The position numbers were made by a program, and so were the translations under genes. Shown here piece after piece: positions 1 to 10,780 of a stretch of 64,000 bases of DNA. The notes under the pieces are model-generated. The model ran no database searches, was not told the origin of the DNA, and worked only from the letters and a program-made list of their open reading frames with translations. Origin of the DNA: Cliona cf. orientalis. Its lineage: Eukaryota; Porifera; Demospongiae; Clionaida; Clionaidae. The stretch's first letter is position 1. Every line of letters begins with the position of its first letter. The stretch covers positions 14,162,411 through 14,226,410 of the forward strand of contig OZ005690.1 of the NCBI GenBank assembly GCA_963930775.1, read 5' to 3'.

Positions 1-57
1 ATGTTTATAGCCTGTTTCCCTATCATATTTTATGCACTATGCTCTCTCTTATTACAG

Positions 58-1220
58 TACCAGTTTTAGTGAAGGCTATTGCCACCCTCAACTACACAGA
101 AACTTCCGGTTGTCCTGGTGACGAGTTGGTTGTCACTTGTCAGGCTTTAAACACAAGCATATTAAGATGGTGCTTTGTGAACATTGAACCGATGCTAACA
201 TTCATAAATAATAATAGAACCGAACTATCTCTACCTATTAATGAGAGTGGAATAAGAACAGTTATTGTTGCTAAAGTGACGAGTAGGATATGCCATCTGA
301 ATGATTCGTGCTCCATGGAATCACTGATTGTGATTCCTCTTAGGCCAGACAGAATGAATTTCACACTGTTGTGTCATTCAGACAAAAGTGATTCAGAGAC
401 AATAAATATCACTACAAAAAGTGGTGAGTACAATGCATATTATGTGCATGTACGCATACGATGCACAATTTTTTCATAATAAAATTATGAAGAAATGTTC
501 ACAATACTAGCTGTAAAGTGATATGAATTTCCAAGGGGCAGAGGAGCTACTTTCACTTATGCATTTTTAGCCCTTCAAGGCATGGTGTGCATGTTCAAGG
601 GTTACAGTAGTCATTCTATGTGTGTCTGTCTGTCTGACAAGCCAGCTGCTACATACATGTACAGGTATACTGGTCTTAACAATGTAGTATACATGTATTA
701 TTATTATTATAATTTTCTAGAAGATGAATGTGTCTGTGGGACTGATATACCAACAGATGGTCCGACCAACCGTACTGTCAACGTTACCACTGAAGGACCA
801 CCAGACCCAGGGACCAGCCATGCTGCTAATAATACCACTGAAGGACCACCAGACCTAGTGACCACCAAGTCAGGTATATAATTATATACATCATGATTTT
901 TTTTTTCAAATTTGTGATGCAAAGATTTGGGGTAAATGCACATGCAAAGAATTACCTACATGTAAGATACACATTAATTGGCCTGGGTAGGTCAAGAAAA
1001 GTTATATGCACAATAGCATGCAAATTCATACAATACATAGGATCTAGATTATTGGATTATCTAATATGGCTCTAAATCCAAAAATGCTTTATTGTTATGA
1101 TATGCAGGAGCTCGAGGCTTAAATCAGACTTCGTTGGGAGTTATCCTTACCGCTGTGCTGGCGCCACTCATCTATATACAATGTCATGATAAGTTGCGAA
1201 ACCTAGCCTCTCTCTTTTGA
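58..1220 (+). CDS. Small Ig-domain, stalk, single-TM protein (5' partial)
   Basis: Three exons are visible: 58-423, 721-873 and 1108-1220 (stop TGA), all joined in phase 1 with GT-AG introns. The signal-peptide exon must lie left of the window, because the first acceptor (AG at 56-57) needs one carried base. Exon one encodes one Ig-like domain with the B-strand Cys (LVVTC), C-strand Trp (ILRW), a C-terminal-half Cys (TLLC) and many N-X-S/T sites. Exon two is a Cys-containing Thr/Pro stalk in which TTEGPPD occurs twice. Exon three gives a short hydrophobic segment (about LGVILTAVLAPLIYI) and a tail of about 14 residues with no tyrosine motif. The gene at 39942-41865 is a clear paralogue, with the same exon phases and similar intron starts. 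It converges on the receptor gene at 1403-4132. Ligand and role are unknown; a cell-surface recognition protein is the likely class. Confidence 0.75.
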
Positions 1221-1402
1221 CTTTATTTTCATACTGCTGGCTATTTTTATTAGTATCATTCATCATTTTTTATTGTTTTTATAGTGCCAATTATTATTAT
1301 TGTAGCGGTAAATTTTTACTTCCAATCCTTTGTGTAGTCATTAATATTATAACTAGAGTCAGCTTTTCTCAATCTCTCTTCTCTTTATCTATTATAGCTA
1401 TT

Positions 1403-4132
1403 CTATATAGCAGTTGGTAGTTGACGTACAGTTCCGTAAGCGACATTATCATTTAGCTTCACATTTTCCTCTTGAACCTCCATGGGAAACACAGTTTCAT
1501 ACACATGTGCATCAGGTAGGTGGGGTTCAGGTAATGACACAGAAGATTTTGACTGACACAGCTTGATTAGCATCACTATTGAAAGCAGAGCAGAAGTAGA
1601 AACCGATATTATGGTAATAGTGATAGTAATGATCATCCAGGTTGACTGTGATGCAGTGGTGTTTGGGTTCAGGGGATCTAGGCTGTCTGACTCTGCAAAT
1701 CAAGTAGAATGTGGTAAAGGTCACCACATGTGTAAGATATAAACCAGACAGACCACCTCCCCATTCCTCTAGCTTGCCTATGTAGTAATCAAATTACTTT
1801 TATATCCAAATCTAAACGTATAATGTACCTGACACATTATTGCAGAAGCCACTAAAGTCTGGTTCCCATTCTCCCCCTGCACTGCATATCATCGTATGCT
1901 GACACTGTGGCTCACTGAGACAGGTGACGTTGACCTCTGCACCCTCTTGTGTGCTGTTGTAGGCACTGACGTAGCCATTTGGGGGAGGGGCAGGAGGACC
2001 ACAGTTAGCTGCACAACAATAATTATGATAATTTATTACTGTTGTGTGTGAACACCTCATTACTGACACTTCATGAACTAGCTGAAATAATAACTAGTTA
2101 GGCAGATATTGTGAGGTAAAAATTGGACCGAGTGACCGAAAAAAAAAGAAAAAAAGCAATCAATTTATTGCATTATAGAATGCACAAAGAGGAAAGAAAA
2201 TAGAAATGGGGCTGGCAGTGATAAGTAGTGATGAAGCAAGTGCAGACTGAAGGACAACCAGATCAAACTGGCAAAAAATTAGGTGGTTATAGACCACAAT
2301 CTAATTAAGACAGACTAATATGACTACGTATCTAGGACCAGGGAATCAAGATAGAATACAAAAACCACTCTACTGTACATAAGCTCCACCCAACTTAGTT
2401 ACATTTTTTCTTCCGTTTGCCCAAAAATTGGAGGGAGCGAATCCATGCAACGACTTATTTAATTGGTCTGGCCTTATAATATTATGACAGCTTCCTGTTA
2501 TCAATAATCTCATCTCCAATAATTATTATAAACTCAATCCTCCTAACCATGATAATATTATTAATCATGCACACACACACCAAAATTTAGTAATTAATTA
2601 ACCCACTGTAAAACAGACTAAGGGTGTCTGATTGATTTTCATAGCCACATAGAACAGCAAAAGTGGTTAGGTTGTACTGAACATTGTAGGGTATAATCAC
2701 TTCACTGCCACTGCCACCAAGAACTACTCTCATTGACTCCTCAAGTGAAGAAGTGAATATGGCACCATAAGTGAGACCATTTATCATAGTTTGCAGTCCC
2801 TCAAGCTCCAGGGATGATCGTACATGTATTGTGATGTTATCTTCTCCAAATGATGGTTCTACAGCTATCATATCAAGACTTGCATTAAGATACCCTGTGT
2901 GTAATAGTATTAAATATTTATGTTGTATGTGCTATATACTATGGATTTAATGAATAGATCTAGAGTAAACTTACAAATGATTTGGATCACTTCTATGATG
3001 CTAATAGTAGTTTCTAAAGTATTTTGAGTGGACGATAAATACTCAGTACATGATATCTGCCAGTCCACTGTAGCATTAATAACGAACAGTGTGATATTAA
3101 ACGGATCTCTTGATTCACGGACAAATTTGAATGTAGTGCGGTTCACACTTAATGAAGGTATGCCCCGTATCTCTAGAGATGAGACGAGTCTTTGGCGAGA
3201 GTAGTTCGGTCCTGTGGTAATGCTCCACTCCAGGTACCTTCCGTTTGTGACACAATTCAGCAATACTTGATCACTTGAACACGTATGAATAACACCAAGT
3301 GGTGATAAATGAAGGCCTGTACATGTATTAAAGACAATACAAGTCTAATTTTAACAATCATCATTATTAAAGTTTGTTGTGTTTCCGTTCATCACAGCAT
3401 GCATAATTTTCGCCAACATTGAATTGCAAACTTATGGATTCGACGACCGTTTCCCACCCACCTAGCGTGTGATTAAACGACCATTTCCAGTTGCCATACG
3501 CCCGCCCCGGATGCACTGATTTGGAGTCACGGAAATTCTGTTCTATTTTTGACATAAAATATATCTCGAATGGCCTGTTTATAAATAATATTATAGGGTA
3601 CCGTGACAGGGGTGTACAAATGCCATAATGTCCGTTGCAGCTATTAAACTACCAACCAACTATGCATAATTATTGCTGTGTACACCGTTCTCCTTTCTCC
3701 TTTGCAATTGACCTGTAGTGGCCATCGATCACTGCAAGCAGCTGTAGCTCTTCAGCTAATAATACACAAGTTTTCTTATGATATAATACTGTACAGACTC
3801 ATTGCTATGTTTATCAATATTATATATTGATCACATGGAGTTTTCATGAGCAGTATACATAGCATGCACACAACAGTTATTGTACAAGACGTTTTGGCTC
3901 GGAAGCCTTTCAATTTATCAGCTGTACAACTCTATAATATATCTAGTAGCTAACTAGAAATCTATTATATCAATAATGTCATGCATGCATAATAACAAAG
4001 TTACATGCATGTATATAATAGTAGTGTTGCAGCAAACCATGCAGTATTACCTACAAAAATATGCATACCTTCTGTAAATTCGCCATTTTTCATGACCAGT
4101 AGTAGAGATAATGCAAGTAGAAAATAATTCAT
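1403..4132 (-). CDS. Ig/CCP (sushi) type I receptor with ITIM-like tail, copy A
   Basis: Five exons on the minus strand: 4132-4069, 3316-2975, 2894-2607, 2008-1829 and 1692-1403, all phase 1, total 387 aa. Residues 1-21 are a signal peptide (MNYFLLALSLLLVM). Exon 2 is an Ig-like domain (LNC...YLEW...ISC). Exon 3 is a second beta-sandwich-like region rich in N-glycosylation sites (Ig or FN3, not resolved). Exon 4 is a complete CCP/sushi domain with four Cys (NCG, VTC, MIC, GFC) and the Trp before the last Cys. Exon 5 holds a TM helix (about residues 310-334) and a tail of about 50 residues with two YxxV motifs, HVYETV and VAYGTV, 21 residues apart. VAYGTV fits the ITIM consensus. The closest relative is the gene at 42428-48221. 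The architecture suggests an inhibitory-type recognition receptor; the signalling role is inference. Confidence 0.82.
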
Positions 4133-5672
4133 CTTCAGCCAATACCAGTTGCTGTATTACTATAAATGAATAGGTCTTGTCTAGTGCAATTGCAATCAGC
4201 AGTACAGACTCAATCTGCATGGAGCTACTGAAACAACATTTATATGCATAACAATCATGTTAAACGTAAATACTTTTATTATGACATTGTACAACCAACA
4301 TGAAAGTTTGCTATAGTCACTATAATAATTATAATAGTATAGCATTGTCATTTAAAGTAATATAATATTATTATTATAGTGACTAGGTGCAGCAAGTACT
4401 TTTAGACTAAGCAGTAACAAATATTTCCCCAAGAATATGATTACAATCGTATCAACTATCATGCATAAACACGACATAAACAAAAAAAGTTGGGATTTTA
4501 CAGTTCCATAGCTGCTGATGATCATGACTAAAATTGTACTAGTGCTTATAATATTATTACAATAACTCTATTGTTAAAGCTGTGGCTTAATACTATGATA
4601 ACAATCTTGATTTTTTACCAGTGTGGCAGGACTAAAAGGTACACATTGTGCATGTACACCAGTGTATAATGATATATGTATGCACTTTAGTGTTTTATAT
4701 GTAGTGTATGAATGTATGCACTTTATCTTTCTAGTGGCACTTTACACTTATTATAATAATAATTATGTACATGCAAGTCTTGTAATTAGTTATCGTACAT
4801 CCCCCTCGAACATGCATTGCATTACTAGCAGTATGACGATACCCATAATAAATCATCTAACCTATGGCTCTAGCTGTATACGTGTCACTCATCACGGCAC
4901 TGCTGAGATACATGCATGCAAATTTTTCCTTTCATATCATGCATGATCATCCATAATTGCCTCACACACAATGCCATAATAATTATAATTATTTCTGAAT
5001 AATTCCATACTCATCAATGTGTGTATGCAAATCATAGGTATAAATATTATTATATAGGATGGGGCCAATTTATCACCACAGGAAGATTGAAGTGAATCTG
5101 ACTCTACAGTTTCTATGAGAATGGAATCATAATGGGCATTCCTATTATGATGAAAGGAGATCAAAGCATGCATGTGTATCAGCCCGGACAGCTCAGATAT
5201 TATTATAATAATAAGCAGGCTGCTACATATATATATATTATTGTGATTACTGATGCTGCATAATAATAGCTAATAATAATTATTATTAAAAGGTTAACTT
5301 GATTCATCATGCATGTGCTAAGAATGTGCCCACAGCATGCACAGCAGGGCTCAGTTTTTGTGGTCTCCGAATAGCTATCATGAATAGTAGTGTGTGCACC
5401 AATGTAATCTATAGCTGCTATTAAGGAGTGGATCTGCAATGAATTGCATAACAAAAAAAGGGGAGGATCAGCCAGTGGTCCAGGATCGATAATAACATAG
5501 TTTATTTTTAACCGAGTCTATAAGATAATGGTAGTTAACTCCCACAGTACAGCCACTGTATAATAATAATTATAATAATCATGTGATTGGTGGTTCAGAT
5601 TGTTGACATAACATCTCAATTGTACTGCTGCATGATTATTAATTTTTGTGAGTGCATCAGCATTCTAATGAG
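4133..5672. other. Divergent intergenic region between receptor A and tyrosinase 1
   Basis: No gene is supported here. The sequence is very AT-rich. Parts match two other places in the window: 4140-5000 resembles 48240-48860 (upstream of receptor C), and 5430-5760 resembles 21085-21500 (upstream of tyrosinase 2), for example the shared words CAGTGGTCCAGGAT and CCTCCAAAGTTGCATTATTA. It therefore belongs to the duplicated block and probably holds the promoters of both flanking genes. Confidence 0.6.
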
Positions 5673-5725
5673 TTTAAAAAGAGAATACCCTCCAAAGTTG
5701 CATTATTACTGGCATTCTGCTGTCT
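5673..5725 (+). promoter_or_regulatory. Conserved core promoter of tyrosinase 1 (putative)
   Basis: A TATA-like TTTAAAAAG at 5673 is followed by CCTCCAAAGTTGCATTATTA and CTGGCATTC. The same order occurs before tyrosinase 2 (TATATAA at 21362). Conservation between paralogues while the surrounding sequence has drifted supports a core promoter and start region. A 5'-UTR intron is likely: GGTGAAG|GTGAGC at about 5770, and an acceptor directly before the ATG at 5847. Confidence 0.45.
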
Positions 5726-5846
5726 AATAGTCATATTATTACTGTATCTACTGATTCAGACTGGTGAAGGTGAGCTATAGTTTCTTTATACCATTAATAG
5801 TAGTAAATATTAAATTTGCTGTATAATAATATTATTATTACTGCAG

Positions 5847-8108
5847 ATGTCGCTGCATTTGGGATTAGTGGCATTTGGTGTAATATTCACCATGATGATG
5901 ATGTTTCAGCCTTCCAATGGCCAATTTCCAACGGCATGCATGGACAATACAAGTCTACAAAATCGAAGATGTTGCCCCAATAACTGTGGTGGCAATCGTG
6001 GAACCTGCACCAATATTAATATTGCAAGACCAACAAGCGAATACAACTCCAAAACAGTGCGTAATCATTGGCCTTACTACTACACAAGCGTGTGCAGATG
6101 CAACGGTAATTACGCAGGATTTGATTGCAGCCGATGCAAGTATGGCTACTATGGAAGCGACTGCAATGAAAAGATGGACTGTCCTCGACGCCCGATTTCC
6201 GAACTCACTTCACAAGAGTGGACTGAATACATCAATACTCTGATAATGTCCAGAACTCATCAATCTGGATATTTCGTTTTTCTTCAGGAGCCTACCGGAC
6301 CAAATCATGATCTTAGGACACTGAACAAGACAGTTGTGACCAGTCTCTATGATCTCTTTATTTGGCAGCACCATTATGCAGCAAAAGATAATGATAACAA
6401 TGTAGATTGTAAGTGAAATTGTTATAAAATTTTTCTGGCCTATAGGAGTCTAATTATAAGATAGTGCTCATACTAAAGGTGGCAATTATTACAGGTAAAA
6501 TATATTTTACAAGTGCTACGTCATGGAAATGGTACAAAGTCTTATTCTAGAGTTCTATAATGCCAAATGTTAGCATGTATATATACAAAATTTGCATTTT
6601 TGAGCCAATCTGTAGAGAAATCAAACATTAGTACCCACAAACTTAAGGTACCTTATCCTAAACTTATTCCATTCAATCCCCTATAATTATTATGCTTATA
6701 TATACATAGATCTACTATTATTGCTATAGATGGTCATGAATCTACTGGATTTCCTACCTGGCATCGCCAATACCTGCTCTGGTTGGAGTGGGAGCTACAG
6801 TACATGCTGAAGGAGACACGGCCAAATACCTACCATACATTCAGACTTCACTACTGGGACTGGCGCAAGGAGCAACAAACCAGTGAAAACTCACCCTTCG
6901 TGAGCGACAGGCTTGGAGTGACTACTGACAATGGTACTGTTCAGCTCATGATTAATAAGCTTAGAGTGACTACAAACAATGGCAGCGTTCGGATAGACTT
7001 AGTGAGCAGTGCTAGTGGCTGGGAAACTAGGTGTTGGAATGTTAAAGGACGGATCTGTAATCCAAATGAACTCACTGGAAGCCTTCGACGCTGTCCTCAC
7101 ACTGATTCTGGGCAAGATCCTTGCCATTTTAACAATTCACATTGGCCAACTATTGAAGATGTCAACAAAGCTGCAGGAATGTCGAGCTATGATGGAAGTA
7201 CATACAATAAGTATTCAACTTCTGGATTTCGAAATTACATGGAAGGGTTTAAGGTACTCACTGATGACCAGACTGGGCGTCAAGATTGTGCTGACGATGA
7301 ATTATGCCAATGTGAGACTGGAGGTCCTGCTTGTTCTTGTGAGATTGGTTCTGATTGTGAAGGATCACAGCCAAGTCAACCCATTGCCAGGCTCATACAC
7401 AATAGTGTAAGTCAGTCCAACATTAATTTTATTTTGAGTGATGGTAGTGATACTAGTATACAAAATAATATTATTATTATGGTGAGCTAGTAGATAGTGC
7501 AGGTATATACTTGAAGGCAGTATAATCCTAGTCAATAAGTACCACAGGAGTATAAAATAATCATTAATATTGTCACTAATTCTTTAACTCTCTTATTATT
7601 ACAGATTCACATTATTCTGGGATTGGGCCACTTAAACAATAATTTGCTTCCTGCACAAAAAGGTGTCATGACTGATGTGGCAGCATCTTCTAGCGACCCC
7701 ATCTTTGTCAGCCATCATGCAATGATTGACTGCATACTGGAGGAGTGGCTTCAAAGGAACACAAATGCCCAGTATCCTGTGAATGAGCAAATTCATCAGG
7801 GTCATAGAGTAGACGACTACATGGTTCCTTTCTTTCCTCTTGTTAAGCACCGTGAAATGTTCATGACTGCTGATAACTTTGGTTACATGTGTAGACTTCC
7901 TCGAGTTGATACATCAAATCAACCGAGCCAACCGAACCAACCGAATCCACCTAATCCACCTAATCAACCTAATCCACCCAATAATCTCCCCAATCCAGGC
8001 AATTCTGCGATTAAGTCTGGTCCTACACTGTGGCTGTTCATACCTGTGGTATTCGGAATGGAATTACTTTTTATTCAATGTACAGTAATCATTGAAGCTT
8101 GGGCTTGA
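5847..8108 (+). CDS. Tyrosinase, vertebrate-TYR-like, membrane-anchored (copy 1)
   Basis: Three exons, 5847-6408, 6730-7406 and 7605-8108, give 580 aa. Tyrosinases are type 3 copper enzymes that hydroxylate monophenols and oxidise o-diphenols to quinones. Order: signal peptide (residues 1 to about 26, ending near SNGQ), Cys-rich EGF-like domain (CCPNNCGG ... CRCNGNYAGFDC), then the copper core. Copper A ligands fit H175 (WQHHY), H190 (GHESTGF) and H199 (PTWHR). Copper B ligands fit H411 and H415 (LIHNSIH) and H450/H451 (DPIFVSHHAMID). YMVPFFPL downstream is also typical of the TYR/TYRP family. A Pro/Asn-rich linker precedes a C-terminal TM helix near residues 555-575, so the enzyme should face the lumen or cell exterior. 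All copper ligands are present, so it is probably active. The paralogue at 21579-25486 lacks the linker. Start chosen at the ATG right after the acceptor AG. Confidence 0.92.
7914..7998 (+). repeat. Pro/Asn/Gln-coding tandem repeat in tyrosinase 1
   Basis: A short in-frame tandem repeat of AAYCAACCNAAYCCACC-type units codes for about 28 residues made almost only of Asn, Pro, Gln and Ser between the catalytic core (CRLPRV) and the membrane anchor (AIKSGPT). Tyrosinase 2 passes directly from CRLPRVN to VAIKSGPT, so this is a lineage-specific linker expansion. Confidence 0.8.
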
Positions 8109-8399
8109 GGTGCAAATATGTATATAGCTTAAATGCGTCATAAATTGTTATAACTTGATTATTGGTATGACTTTGCAATGTATAATTATTATTAAGGACC
8201 AATTATAATAATTATTAGTAGTTATACTTTTCTCACTTGTTGATATCAACTTGATAAGTATATTGAGGCTCTTGATTGAATAATAATGCATAAGATTGTA
8301 CATGTACATTCATGTATTAATGCTAAATAAATGGTAAAGGTCGTCACCCTATAGCTTACCTACACGTGCAAGGTGTTCTCCATCTTTGCAGCTGCAGGT
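8109..8399. other. 3' flank of tyrosinase 1
   Basis: No gene is seen. It contains AATAAA-type signals near 8328 and the recurring word GGTAAAGGTCGTCAC at 8333. Part of this flank (about 8165-8265) reappears at about 53240-53335. Confidence 0.5.
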
Positions 8400-8739
8400 C
8401 AATGCAAATTACACTGTGTAAAACATTCCCACTGCAGAGAGAAAATTCCCTCTGAATGGAATGTAGAGACAAAGCACAGGAATGCAGGCAGTATCACGGT
8501 TGATGAGACCAGGCACAGGCTACTCACTGAGTTCGACCGGTGGTACAAGGAGTCTTTCATCGGAGACTTGGACATTGGATCACTACCTGGAAGCAAAAAG
8601 GTACAACTATTACACTGTAGGGGCCTAAAACATTTGTGTACATGTACGTGTAAAAAAATCTTTTTTTTTTGCCATCATGTGCCTCCCCTATTTTTTGACA
8701 CTATAGGCACCTCTGAATTTTTCAGTGGGATAGTGCCTC

Positions 8740-8746
8740 CCCCCCC

Positions 8747-8783
<37 letters not shown>
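8740..8783 (+). repeat. Poly-C tract
   Basis: About 40 nearly uninterrupted C residues with one A. In one frame it makes a meaningless polyproline ORF. Confidence 0.9.
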
Positions 8784-8785
<2 letters not shown>

Positions 8786-8872
8786 AAGCTAAAATAATGT
8801 TTCTAAAGCTTTATACCGGTGGTAAAATTTGGCTGTTCAGTATGGTGTATAATTAATCAAGAAACCGTGATA

Positions 8873-8920
8873 TTTGTCTGATTAATTAACAATCATTAGT
8901 CCAGGGGGTTGGTTTCTGGC
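8873..8920 (-). pseudogene. Inverted copy of KIF9 last-exon end
   Basis: The reverse complement matches the end of the KIF9-like coding sequence (CCAACCCCCTGGACTAA followed by GTTAATTAATC at 20611-20640). It sits in antisense inside the intron of the KIF9 fragment, so it is at least the third copy of this exon in the window. Confidence 0.7.
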
Positions 8921-10215
8921 ACCAGATGTCACACCTAGGTGGGTGTACATGTGGCAGTATTTCCAATCCCCTAAAAACAAAATTCTGAATGTTATCCACC
9001 CGAGTTAAAATATGACATGGCCAGCCTTTTGCACGTAGTGAAAAGTCGAATGCATCACTCGGTTCGGTCTCTACGTGGTTTACACAGCCTCATGCAGGCC
9101 TCCGGCCCTCGGTGTGTATATAAATCCCATAGAGACCTCCACCTCGTGATGTAACCTACTATACTGTAATACAATGGCATTTATTGTATCATTGTTGTTT
9201 TTGCTGACAAACCACTACGTAGATCAATAATACAGAGATGAATAATATTATAATATTATGGGGGGTGGGGTGGGGAGAAATAAAGGGAAAATTATGACAT
9301 TGTGATACTGAACTACGTAATAATTACATAGAAAGACAAAAATAGCTACATATCAATGATGTCAATCACTCATGTGGTGCATTGTCAGAGCATCAGAAGC
9401 TCGGACATGCATGCACGCACAGGAATGACATCACAGTTTGTGAGGAGAGAAAATCGTGCAGCAATTATTATATTAGTACTGGATATCCATGGAGCATAAA
9501 AAACTTGGGATGAATGGAATCACATGGAGGGGGGGGGTGGTGGCGAACAAGTTAATATCCAATGTCACATGCAGTGATGCATGTGTAGAGCAAGAATAGA
9601 ATTATTCATGTAAATTTCAAAGCCAACATTAATAATAATTACTATTATCGATCAAGGACAAGAAACTATCAAAGTACATAGCATAATAATATCACAATAT
9701 GTACAACTACATGACTGTATTGTGTATATACTGTGGAAAATTTTAATTTTGCGGTTACAAAGTACCTTAATCCCATCGATCTATCTATCGATCTTTCACG
9801 TTAGAATTCCATGGAGTATGAGCACGAGAGGTTTAATCGCCTCCAGGCCAGTCTACTGAATCAAGACCCAGCAACAACAGCCTTCTACAACGCTAAGCTC
9901 AGGACAGAGAGAAGGGTAAGTATAAAAAAATGAATAATAGAAACATGTGTCTATAGCTGCACATGTAGACAACTTAGTTAATTTATGGTGCTCTAGTAGA
10001 GTTCGGCTACTACAAGACAGATGACATGAGCATGAATGCTAAGCCCCCCCACCCCACACCTCCTGCATGTAACCATGATAATGTTGCATGTACCAGAGTA
10101 CAATATCATGACCATTAAATTTTAAAATTTTTTCTCAGGCCTATGAACAGCCCATGAAGAAGCTCCCCCTGGGTAGTTTTGGAGCTAAACTGTTCATTGG
10201 CTCCTTAATAATTAT

Positions 10216-10736
10216 TAATTCTATAGGCGTGCGATTTTATATTATAAGCGAAAATTATTATTAATTAAATTTTAATATTATTAATTTTTAATAATAATAT
10301 TATTATTGATTTGATAAGACACACCACAATAGGTGCAACAGGATATAACATTAGGATGTAATAATATTATTGTGGGGGCTCAGAGGGTTTATAGATTTAG
10401 CTACTTCAAGTTCGATAGGCAACTGGAAGCCAGAACTGTTCATTAACATCGACAGTCTGAAAAACTAAAGCCAGGAGAATCATTCTTGCATGTACTCATA
10501 TATAATCAGTATACAATCATAGAGTCGGTAGACTCTATAAGTAGGGATGGCACGGATACTCCATATATGTAATACATTACAAAAATCCAAATATCTCAAA
10601 ACAGGTAACCTTGTGAAATTTCTAAGTGTCAAAATCAGAATCTACAGCAAATTATCTATCTAATAAGACCAAGATCATCCATCAACTCAATTGTATATGC
10701 CAGAACCAGATGTTCAAAAATATAGCCATTTGTCAT

Positions 10737-10780
<44 letters not shown>

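Larger units (their letters stand above)
8400..10215 (+). pseudogene. KIF9 3'-end fragment (three exons)
   Basis: Three exons correspond to the last three exons of the KIF9-like gene at 13.3-20.6 kb. The exon ending at 8600 starts to match at about 8490 ([18 protein letters not shown]). The exon at 9805-9915 has exactly the same length, 111 bp, as 20101-20211 and encodes NSMEYEHERFNRLQASLL. The exon from 10139 ([10 protein letters not shown]) then diverges from the parent's ending. Donor and acceptor sites are kept. No motor or upstream coiled-coil exon lies near, so this is a partial duplicate and probably a pseudogene, although the surviving exons still read through. The intron at 8601-9804 carries a poly-C run and an inverted piece of the KIF9 last exon. 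Confidence 0.8.

Noticed and set aside
5847..8108. Hemocyanin instead of tyrosinase
   Set aside because: The EGF-like N-terminus, YMVPF block and C-terminal membrane anchor are TYR-family features.
8373..8792. 139-codon ORF with a long polyproline end
   Set aside because: It runs from a KIF9 pseudo-exon through a donor site into a poly-C tract; the proline run is an artefact of the tract.
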